Position numbers and translations under genes: made by a program. From Megalobrama amblycephala (taxonomy: Eukaryota > Chordata > Actinopteri > Cypriniformes > Xenocyprididae), in NCBI RefSeq assembly GCF_018812025.1, contig NC_063062.1, forward strand, positions 5,232,513 through 5,296,512: DNA of 64,000 bases, in the 5' to 3' direction. Positions 55,511 to 64,000 of this stretch are shown here, piece after piece. Within the stretch, counting starts at the first letter, position 1. The number at the start of each line of letters is the position of its first letter. The notes below the pieces were generated by a model, which saw only the letters and a list, made by a program, of their open reading frames with translations, did no database searches and was not told where the DNA came from.

Positions 55511-56444
55511 TGGTGGGTGTAACTCATTAACAAGTAATTAATTACTGTAATTTAATTACGTTTCCCTTGAAAAAGTAAAGTAAGGGACTACTCTTAATTT
55601 TTCTGTAATTTAATTACAGTTACTTCTGATTTAATTGCATTAAATACACTTCTTTATTAAACAATAGTGGATTTAACATCAAAATTCATGTTAAAATTTG
55701 TTTAATGTAACCTCCATTCAAATACTTTAAGAATAATTTATGCAGTTTTATATTGTTTATTTAAAATAATCAAAAGTGCAGTTTCGTGTTTAGTATTCCC
55801 AGGTGAAAAAAAAAAGTACATTTCTATAATGTACTTAAAGTGCTCTATTTTTGTGCACTAATTTTGTACTTAATATACTAAAAAATTCTTCTTTAGTACT
55901 TAAGATAATCTTAAGAACATCCAAGTGTACTCAACTGTGCTATTTTGAGACAGCATGAAATATGAACTAAAATGTGCTTTTAATATATCATCTCTATTTA
56001 AAACATATTTAGTAATATTTAGTTACCACTTGTAGTACACTATGGGCTCAAATGTACTATAAGTAGTATCTAAATAAATTTTTTAAATACAGAGATAGTA
56101 TATTAAAAGCACATTTTAGTTCATATTTCATGCTGTCTCAAAATAGCACAGTTGAGTACACTTAGATGTTCTTAAGATGATCTTAAGAAGTACTAAAGAA
56201 GAATTTTTAGTATATTAAGTACAAAATTAGTGCATGAAAATAGAGCACTTTAAGTATATTATAAAAAGTTACTTTTTTTTTCACCTGGGTTGTTCAACTG
56301 GTCGAGATTGATATGAGATTTATAAAGTAATAAGTAATGAAAAGCTTTTTAGAGTGAGTAATTAGTACAGTAATCAAATTACACTGTTGAAGATGTAATT
56401 AGTAGCTAGTAATTCGTTACTTTTTAGAGTAACGTACCCAACAC
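55511..56444. mobile_element. GGTGGGTGTAAC / GTTACGTACCCAACAC element, host of a nested copy
   Basis: The left TGGGTGTAACTCATTAACAAG and the right AGAGTAACGTACCCAACAC are inverted, with repeated GTAATTAATTAC-like blocks inside both arms. The middle is occupied by the foldback at 55798-56289. Confidence 0.65.
55798..56289. mobile_element. Foldback element, CCCAGGTGAAAAAAA ends, copy 2
   Basis: CCCAGGTGAAAAAAAAAAGTACA at the left and TTACTTTTTTTTTCACCTGGG at the right, with long inverted arms around CATATTTCATGCTGTCTCAAAATAGC. Same family as 44637-45098 but without the 40-bp tandem expansion. Confidence 0.85.
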
Positions 56445-56634
56445 GGTATAACAGACCTAGCATGGCATGTTTATTGTGTTCACTTGTTTATCCAAGAGCT
56501 CTTACAAAATGTCATACTTATAATATTGAAATTTTAGTTTAGTTAGTCCTTAAACGGGCTAAATGAGTATCTTATAAACACTTATTTTTTAAAAGAAACG
56601 ACAACCTATCAACTACTAACGCTACCCACCCCCC

Positions 56635-56782
56635 TCCTTTTTCTTCCCGGAAGTAACGCAACCAGAAGAGTCGCCGCGTATCCGCTAACTACAGCAGTGG
56701 CGGCGAAACATTTGCACCAAAATCATAATTTTCCAATTGTTTTTGATTGACTTTTGCCATACATATTTAATCTACAGGCAAG
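56635..56782 (+). promoter_or_regulatory. sec11a: sec11a promoter / 5' UTR with ETS motif
   Basis: CCCGGAAGTAACG at 56646-56658 contains the ETS/GABP core CCGGAAGT. It is followed by CpG-containing sequence (GTCGCCGCGTATCCGC; GTGGCGGCG) and then the start codon at 56783. This is the usual look of a TATA-less housekeeping promoter. The exact start site is not visible. Confidence 0.55.
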
Positions 56783-59700
56783 ATGATATCATTAGATTTC
56801 CTCGACGATGTGCGGCGAATGAATAAGCGTCAGGTGTGTATTTATTTAGCCAGTTAGCTCGGAGCTTCCTCTGCATTGCTCTCTCTTACTACACGTCAGC
56901 TTGAATGACAGTGTCTTTAGCGTTCTGCACATATTAATGCTCTATTAATGCTCTTCATTGCGAGTTGCACAGATGAAAAATGGTTTTAATGTCTTTATTG
57001 CTGTTATTGATCAGATGGAGAGGAGAATATAATCGGCTTTTTGCAACAGCTGCTATTCTGTTATTCTCTGCTAACTATTTCCTTTGAATGTTACAGTACT
57101 TTCACTTTAAGCCACTGAACTGAGAACGTCTGAAATCTGCATCATCTTTACTGAAAAAAGCATACATTCTGGGAGACAAAGAAAAAGCTGATGTTGAGCA
57201 TCATGTCTTGTGTTTTTCAGCTTTACTATCAGGTGCTGAATTTTGGAATGATTGTATCTTCAGCCTTGATGATCTGGAAAGGCTTGATGGTTGTAACTGG
57301 AAGTGAGAGCCCGATTGTGGTTGTTCTCAGGTAAGGGCATCATGAAGCTGCTCATCACTCTCATTCCAGAGGCTTTGGCTTTGGACATCATGGTGATATT
57401 TTTAGCAGCATGCTCTGCTCTTTCACATGATACAGTGTTCCCATTGTTGAATTTATTATTTGCAGGACTGTTTTACTAGGCTGTAATTTCATTTACAGAA
57501 ACATATTAATCTTAAAGCGAGTTTTAAATATGCTTATAATCAAAAACAACTGGAAAAGTCATAGAAATGCACTGGTAAAATTGTGTGGAAACCTTTCTTT
57601 ATGCATGCATTGACTTTTTAGATCCATACTTTTTGTTCAACTTGCATGTTTCAATTTCGAAATCTGTTTATGAATGTCTTATTTTAAATTCTTAAAAGCA
57701 GATTTTTTGGTGGGAATCAAATACTTGAAAGCTAATTGAGGCATATGTTTCAAAATCTGCACAAGACAATAAAAATAATTAGTGTGATAAAAGTGTTAAT
57801 TTCATTATTTTTGCAGTGGAAGCATGGAGCCTGCATTTCACAGGGGAGACCTCCTCTTTCTCACAAATCGCGTTGAAGATCCAATCAGAGTGGGAGAGAT
57901 TGTTGTGTTCAGGATCGAAGGAAGAGAAATTCCCATTGTACACAGAGTGCTAAAAATTCATGAAAAGTGAGTATTCTTATAAGATCACAATAGCTATGTT
58001 TCCATCCACATTTTGGGATATTGCATAAAGAAAATGCTGGATGGAATCGTTAAAGGTGGGGCATCACACACAGTTTCTGACAATCTCATGTTGATCTTGA
58101 GTACTTGTAGAGTAGTATTGCAAACTTCATATCTCCGAGAAGTCTTTAGTTTTATCATATTTATAAAAGATAGATACGCTGTACCGAGTCTTTCCGAAAA
58201 AAAGCAGAGCTCCTGGAGGCGTGCATGCCGTGGGCGGAGCTAAAGAGTCACAAACGCGTGCAGCTTTTGCGTTGAGATCGTCTGCAAGCTGCGACATCAT
58301 TATAAGTAAAAAGGGAACCAAAAACGTTCGTGTTGTTTACATTATATGCACTTGCGTGCCAATTGCCAACAAAACACTGACATCTGATGGAGTTTTACTC
58401 ACCACCCCAATCTGCAAATAAAGCGCCGAACTGGGACTTGTTTACAAAGTATTCATCACCGAAATTCTGGGAATAAACAAACATGCACGCACAACTCCGT
58501 TGCTGCCCTGGAAAAACAAACTTCATCCACTGTTCCCTTAATGCTGGGTTCTTTGGGAAGCTGAAAAAGGTAATCTTTCTCTCACAGCCAAAAACACACT
58601 CCTTGGTTGACAGGAGCTGCGTCTCATTTCAGAGGCTGCATCCTCCGGAGGTCGCATTTGAAGGCTGCGTACATCATCAAGGATGTTATATTTAAGAAAA
58701 GTAACCGTAATAAAATTGACTGATATTCATTGTGAGGTGTAAAATACTGTAATTTCTTTCTTGCATTGCAATCTTAACAGTTATTTTTCTTAAATGAGAC
58801 CGATGATGTATGCAGCCTTCAAAGGGTGCAGACCCTGAATTGTGACACAGTCATTGTTGAAAAATCTCTTGGCTTCCATATCCCAAGCGCGTTGATGGGC
58901 GTGCTCTTGCTCTGGTTGGTGTGTGTGTGCACGCTTATCAGGGAGAAGTGCCTATACAAGGAATTCCACCCTTTATTACGTGATAAAAGGCCATACAAGA
59001 AAAAAATTAGGCGAAACATGTCCACAACCGGAAGTTGTATATTTGGCACAGAAATACATCATACGTCCAACTCGTGTTTTGAAACTTTGTCCATGTTTAG
59101 CATGAGAACGCAACTCTTTAATAGCATTAGACCCCCTTTTTAAGATGCGCGTAAAAAACGTATTCGCTCAACTGAGTCGGATTCATTTTTTTTTTATCCG
59201 ATAAGAAAACATGCGCATAAACTACAGTTGAAACATTTACTGAATAAATTCCTCGATGCGCATCAAAAAAAACAAGTGACTTTGAGATGGGACGGCATAA
59301 CTTGACCAACCAGCGGACCGATCTCATTGCACAGGATCTGAATGGGAACGCTGCTTTATTCACAAATGTTTTATGCAATATTCCAATTTTGTGCACAAGT
59401 TAAATTTGCAACTTTGGATGGAAACATAGTTACTGAAAGCGGTATGTAGTGCAAGAAACTTTCAGTGAACAATTCTTAAAAGAACATTTTTTTTCTTTAG
59501 TAGAAAGATCATTTTGATTAATCTAAAGAACTTTTTGTGCCATGGAAATGTTGCATTAATGTTAAAGGTTCTTATTATCAAGTTGATTTTTCTGAGCATA
59601 CTGTGTGTCTTTGATCCTTCCGATAACATTGATGCCTACTGATTTCAGAGAAAATGGCGATATCAAGTTCTTGACGAAAGGTGACAATAATTCTGTGGAT

Positions 59701-60815
59701 GACCGAGGTCTTTACAAGCAGGGACAGCATTGGTTGGAGAAGAAAGACGTGGTGGGCAGAGCAAGAGGGTAAGATCTTGATGCTTGGTACAATAATAATA
59801 ATATACTGTAGTAGTAGAACTTAGACATCTTTACACAAATAAATCTAGTATTGTAAGTTTCAATTTATTCCATGTCTTGCATTGCTTTGCATATGTTACC
59901 GCATTCCTGATCACTCTTCCTCTATGACAGGTTTGTGCCTTACATCGGAATTGTCACAATTTTGATGAATGACTACCCCAAATTTAAGGTATGCCATGTA
60001 ATATGTAATGAATTATGTTTAAAGTGCCCCTATTACGGTATTTTAAAGCTTCCTAATTTTGTTTTGGAGATCTCCTACAAGTTTACATGCATCCAAGGTC
60101 AAAAAACACTTTAATTTGCTCATTATATATTGCGACATTGCCTCTTTTCTCACAGTATCGTTAAAGAAACTGTGAAAAAAGGATTTGGTCTCTCTAAACA
60201 CCTCCTTTCTGAGAGACTACTCTGCTCTGATTGGTCCGATGGCCCAGTCTGTTGTGATTGGTCTATCCGTTTAGAGTGCATATCTCTTTAACATATCTGA
60301 ATTTCAGCTCCGGATCTTCCTCAGCACTTGTGATACGAACAGTAACAATGGTGTCAGTTTTACTGTATCAGTTCGAGTCCTAATCCTTTGGAAGGAACAC
60401 GAACCAAACTCTTCCAGGCCTCCGCTTCAACTTCAGTGTTTGAGGGCGGGTCAAAGTAGACATTGTTTGCAGGTAGCCAATGAAGACCATAGACTGGCGT
60501 TATGCAAATTTGTTACAGGAAGTAAGACTGGAATTTCTGAAGACTCGTTTCAGACAGTTCGGAATCGGTTATTTCTTTTGGGACAAAGTAACTCTATTTA
60601 TTGTGCATTTTCTTCTTTGAAAATTTGCAGACCTTTTACATTCATTAACAGCTATATTACACTCTACATGAAAGGTAATATCAGTAAAACCATAATAGGG
60701 GCACTTTAAGTGATGAGAAGTTGTTACATTGCAGTTGTTCTAACACTTCTTTGTTCCTTGACAGTATGCTGTACTCTGTTTGCTCGGGCTGTTTGTTTTG
60801 GTACACAGAGAATGA
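56783..60815 (+). CDS. sec11a: Signal peptidase complex catalytic subunit SEC11A
   Basis: Six coding exons: 56783-56833, 57221-57330, 57817-57966, 59649-59768, 59931-59988, 60765-60815, joining in frame to 179 residues, the same length as human SEC11A. It removes signal peptides from proteins entering the ER. Visible features: N-terminal [17 protein letters not shown]; a membrane anchor (about 18-42); the serine nucleophile in SGSMEP (S56); IPIVHR with the histidine of the catalytic pair (H96); [10 protein letters not shown] with the conserved acidic residues (about 115-123); and a C-terminal hydrophobic segment ending VLVHRE. All residues expected for activity are present. The ATG at 56783 is the family start. 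Confidence 0.98.
57991..59432. mobile_element. Large element with CTATGTTTCCATCCA ends in sec11a intron 3
   Basis: TAGCTATGTTTCCATCCA at the left and TGGATGGAAACATAGTTA at the right. The inner arms GGATATTGCATAAAG and TTTTATGCAATATTCC also pair. The interior (58050-59150) is GC-richer unrelated sequence with its own inverted pair (CTGCGTACATCATCAAGG near 58665, GATGATGTATGCAGCCTTC near 58802), so another element is nested there. Its several open frames resemble no protein I know. Confidence 0.72.
60018..60709. mobile_element. TTAA-flanked element, AAAGTGCCCCTATTA family
   Basis: TTTAAAGTGCCCCTATTACGG at the left and CATAATAGGGGCACTTTAAG at the right. Related to 36603-37180. Occupies nearly all of the last sec11a intron. 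No coding frame of note. Confidence 0.82.
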
Positions 60816-61260
60816 AGACTTTCAAGAGTAATGCTGTCTGGGAACACGCATCCCTCTTGTGACCAGTTTTTATGTGAAAATTCTCCACTTGCTCTTAAAA
60901 ACAAAGGTCAAATTATAATTTTCTCTGTTCAGTGACAGTGCAAACACAAGAACTACTGGAAGAATTTGTATTTGTTCATTTTCCATGCATACCAAATTCA
61001 GTTTTTTGTTTGATCTGACTTTACAGTTGTACTTGCACCATCTGTCTAACTCTTTCTTAAAGGCTAAATTTTGTATTGAATTAAAATGTTGAGTCAAATT
61101 TGAAAGTGTGTTCTTTTTTATATATATAAATTCATTCTTATTGATCATTTTCTTAAATTCTTATGTAAAGTATTTGTATTATTATTGTATTTTATGAGGA
61201 GTCACACCCATATAGCCTTTAAGATGTGAATCATAAATATGAAAATTAAATATAAAAAAA
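60816..61260 (+). other. sec11a: sec11a 3' UTR
   Basis: AT-rich and non-repetitive. Candidate polyadenylation signals are ATTAAA at 61080-61085 and 61245-61250. Confidence 0.55.
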
Positions 61261-61304
61261 AGTATCCTCTAAGTATGCTTAGAAAATGTGCACCTTTAAA
61301 GGGT

Positions 61305-61735
61305 TAAGCCCTGGGTATACTTCATTTTTATATGTGTCGCACACAGTCGAAGGCACAAAATATTCTTCACTTGACTCGTACGCATACACAGGTGTTTGAC
61401 GTATGCACAGTTTTGAGCAATCTCTCGCCACGAGATACAACCCATATAAATTTATGTAAATTTTTATATTTTCATGCCAGAGTTGTTCAAATGAGCATAC
61501 TTTCTAACCTGTTCACACAATCTCTCGTCTATATAGGCCTCCATTGTCGCTGTAGCTTGCATGCGTTACATTCTGTTCTGTTAATGCAGGTTTTCTTCGA
61601 CTACCTTGTGAATCGACGCCCCCAGAGCACGAAAGCCACCTTGTGGATAAATTACTGCAAAACAAATTAAATGCGCATGTGCAGGTCGCACATACAGTAC
61701 GTACCTACGCTTTAGCCCTGGGTATACTTCGGGTT
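61305..61735. mobile_element. CCCTGGGTATACTTC element, copy 1
   Basis: TTAAGCCCTGGGTATACTTC is near the left edge, and GCCCTGGGTATACTTCGGG recurs at 61715 where a second copy begins. The interior contains GACTCGTACGCATACACAGG and CGACGCCCCCAGAGCACG. It is non-coding despite a 112-codon open frame. Confidence 0.6.
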
Positions 61736-62588
61736 TTTTTACACATACGCTAGTGTACGTGCACAGTTGAGAGCACAACCTTGGAAAGTATACTTCATTT
61801 GACTCGTCAAGTCACCTTTATTTATATAGCGCTTTAAACAATGCAGATTGTGTCAAAGCAGCTTTACAGTGATAACTGGTATATAATTTTGGCTGCACAG
61901 CAGCTCTTAAAGAAAATGGTGTCATTATCCATCTTAAGTAAATTCAGTATTGATTCATTCCGATGTAAGAATCAATAGTTATTAATTTAGTAAATTTATC
62001 GATATCAGCACTGGAGTAAACAGTGATGTCATCATCCAGCTCAGTTCAGTTCGCATACAATGGTGTCAATGCAGGCAGATCAAAACACTGTTTAATATCA
62101 AATGTCAAGTGTCCCCAACTAAGCAAGCCAAAGGCGACAGCAGCAAGGTACCCAAACTCCGACAGGTGACATCAGGTGGCAAACAGGTGTTAAAATGGAG
62201 AAAAAAACCTTGGGAGAAACCAGGCTCTGTCAGGAGGACAGTTCTCCTCTGGCCAACAGCAAACAGTGCTTTATTATGATTCAGGCAGCTATCATAAGTC
62301 CGACACGTACGCATACACAGGCATTCGACGCATTCTGTTTATGCAGTCTTTCCTCTACCTTGTGAATCGACACCCCCAGGGCACGGTTGCCACCTTGTGG
62401 ATAAAGTCATTACTGCAAAAAAAACATTAAATGCGCATGTGTGACCTGCGTGTACAAGTACGCGTGGTTACAAAAATCTGGCGGTGCGTGTAGAGTACGC
62501 ACGTACTCCTCTCATCTCCTGATGACAAAATTCATGCCAAGCGCACCGTACGCTGACCCTCACGTACGCGTAAAAAGTTAAGTATACT
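61716..62588. mobile_element. CCCTGGGTATACTTC element, copy 2, split by a nested repeat
   Basis: The left part (61716-61808) ends ACTTCATTTGACTCGTC. The right part (from about 62300) resumes GACACGTACGCATACACAGG..CGACACCCCCAGGGCACGG, the same order as in copy 1. It closes with AAAGTTAAGTATACTTTGGGC. The inserted block is 61808-62298. Confidence 0.6.
61808..62298 (-). mobile_element. Interspersed repeat starting GTCACCTTTATTTATATAGC
   Basis: It contains TTTATATAGCGCTTTAAACA, GTCAAAGCAGCTTTACAGTG and ACCTTGGGAGAAACCAGGCTC. I recognise these only as a common cyprinid repeat, possibly retrotransposon-derived. No reverse transcriptase sequence is visible. The strand is a guess. Confidence 0.5.
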
Positions 62589-62744
62589 TTGGGCATGTCG
62601 TTCCAAACCCATAAGTCTTTCGTTTATCTTCGTAACACAAATGAAGGTATTTTTTGATGACATCTGAGAGATTTCTCTCACTCCATTGACAGCTACGCGA
62701 CTACCACTTTGACGCTTCAAAAAGTTTGTGCTAAATCGTGCGCA
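62589..62744. repeat. Flank of the satellite, fragment of an AGTTCACCC-like MITE
   Basis: GCATGTCGTTCCAAACCCATAAG, TCTTCGTAACACAAATGAAGG and TTGACAGCTACGCGACTACC match the arm of the 'AGGGATAGTTCACCC' family (compare 2570-2620 and 54390-54460). The satellite appears to have grown from within such an element. Confidence 0.55.
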
Positions 62745-63878
62745 CGATTTATTGTTTCGTTCCCTCGATTTACTAAAACGTGAGCACAATTTACTGTTTC
62801 GTTCCCTCGATTTACTAAAACGTGCACACGATTTACTATTTCGTTCCCTCGGTTTACTAAAACGTGCGCACGATTTACTGTTTCGTTCCCTCGATTTACT
62901 AAAACGTGCACACGATTTACTGTTTCGTTCCCTCGATTTACTAAAACGTGCACACGATTTACTGTTTCGTTCCCTCGATTTACTAAAACGTGCACACGAT
63001 TTACTATTTCGTTCCCTCGGTTTACTAAAACGTGCGCACGATTTACTGTTTCGTTCCCTCGATTTACTAAAACGTGCACACGATTTACTATTTCGTTCCC
63101 TCGGTTTACTAAAACTTGCACACGATTTACTATCTCGTTCCCTCGGTTTACTAAAACTTGCGCACAATTTACTATTTCATTCCCTCGGTTTACTAAAACA
63201 TGCGCACGATTTACTGTTTCGTTCCCTCAGTTTACTAAAACGTGCGCACGATTAACTGTTTCGTTCCCTCCATTTACTAAAACTTGCGCACGATTTACTG
63301 TTTCGTTCCCTCAGTTTACTAAAACGTGCGCACGATTTACTGTTTCGTTCCCTAGGTTTACTAAAACGTGCACACGATTTACTATCTCGTTCCCTCGGTT
63401 TACTAAAACTTGCGCACAATTTACTATTTCATTCTCTCGGTTTACTAAAACATGCGCACGATTTACTGTTTCGTTCCCTCAGTTTACTAAAACGTACGCA
63501 CGATTTACTGTTTCGTTCCCTCGGTTTACTAAAACGTGCACACGATTTACTATCTCGTTCCCTCGATTTACTAAAACTTGCGCATGATTTACTATTTCGT
63601 TCCCTCGGTTTACTAAAACGTGCACACGATTTACTATCTCGTTCCCTCGATTTACTAAAACTTGCGCATGATTTACTATTTCGTTCCCTCGGTTTACTAA
63701 AACGTGCACACGATTTACTATCTCGTTCCCTCGATTTACTAAAACTTGCGCATGATTTACTATTTCGTTCCCTCGGTTTACTAAAACGTACGCACGATTT
63801 ACTATCTCGTTCCCTCGATTTACTAAAACGTGTGCACGATTTACTATTTCATTCCCTCGATTTACTAAAACGTGCGCA
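62745..63878. repeat. 42-bp satellite, 27 units
   Basis: The unit is CGATTTACTGTTTCGTTCCCT + CGATTTACTAAAACGTGCACA (with GCGCA and GATTTACTATT variants). The span is 1,134 bases, exactly 27 x 42. Each unit is two related 21-mers sharing CGATTTACT-N4-CGT. Because 42 is a multiple of three, long open frames occur on both strands (62532-63167, 62717-63121, 62728-63255, 63479-63958). These are artefacts, not genes. Confidence 0.95.
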
Positions 63879-63943
63879 CGATTTAGTAAATCAAGGGAAC
63901 GAATTAGTAAGCTCTGTACGAATCCATATGAATTGAGCAGTTT

Positions 63944-64000
63944 AAGCCGAGCACACATTTAACAACTAGCTAAAACACTGTAAGACTGTGCCCAACACAC
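63944..64000. mobile_element. Start of a GCCGGGGACACAC-type element
   Basis: AAGCCGAGCACACATTTAAC, then CTAGCTAAAACACTGTAAGACTG, follow the order of the element at 33356-33573 (AGCCGGGGACACACC..TTAGCTGAAATATTCTAAGACTG). It runs off the window. Confidence 0.55.

Noticed and set aside
58013..59396. Cluster of open frames in sec11a intron 3
   Set aside because: All lie inside a transposon-bounded segment and resemble no known protein; sec11a splices cleanly around them.
62532..63958. Long open reading frames on both strands (up to 211 codons) with 14-residue repeats
   Set aside because: They arise because the satellite period (42) is divisible by three. All are low-complexity translations of the same repeat with no start context or splice sites.
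1..64000. Bacterial-type operons, CRISPR arrays, phage or toxin-antitoxin modules
   Set aside because: All supported genes are spliced vertebrate genes. The only regular spaced array (62745-63878) is a contiguous tandem satellite without unique spacers.

Overview
The window is a piece of a teleost fish nuclear genome, very probably a cyprinid (carp/zebrafish family). Four multi-exon vertebrate genes with GT-AG introns can be read from it. The space between and inside them is packed with short DNA-transposon derivatives of the kinds I associate with cyprinid genomes: TTAA-flanked 'AGGGATAGTTCACCC' elements, long foldback elements, hAT and Tc1 relatives, and a tRNA-derived SINE. I see no prokaryotic, viral or CRISPR content.

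Layout: 1-4200 is an upstream intergenic block of nested transposons. 4200-24263 (+) is alpk3, a striated-muscle M-band/sarcomere protein with two Ig domains and a C-terminal alpha-kinase fold, in 14 coding exons. 24264-26352 is the alpk3 3' UTR and a convergent intergenic gap. 26353-40292 (-) is a concentrative nucleoside transporter, slc28a1 by position, in 17 coding exons. 40350-45250 is repeat-rich intergenic DNA. 46248-54151 (+) is znf592, a large C2H2 zinc-finger protein in 8 coding exons. 56783-60815 (+) is sec11a, the signal peptidase catalytic subunit, in 6 coding exons. 60816-64000 is intergenic repeat ending in a 42-bp satellite of exactly 27 units. I joined all exons by hand; reading frames stay open across every junction, giving predicted proteins of 1,835, 613, 1,212 and 179 residues.

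The genes do not form a pathway. They are a conserved neighbourhood: in human 15q25 the order is SEC11A, ZNF592, ALPK3, SLC28A1. Here the same four are present in a different order and orientation.

I found no new multi-gene system. The most useful observations are: (1) the alpha-kinase fold of this alpk3 lacks the two acidic residues expected at the catalytic and metal positions; (2) the slc28a1 gene carries Gly-Gln / Ser-Val at its selectivity positions, the broad-specificity CNT3 combination, in a CNT1/2-like body; (3) a perfect MEF2 motif lies just upstream of the likely alpk3 first exon; (4) several transposon-in-transposon insertions can be resolved almost to the base, giving relative ages; (5) the 42-bp satellite is itself a 21+21 dimer bounded by inverted copies of its own sequence.
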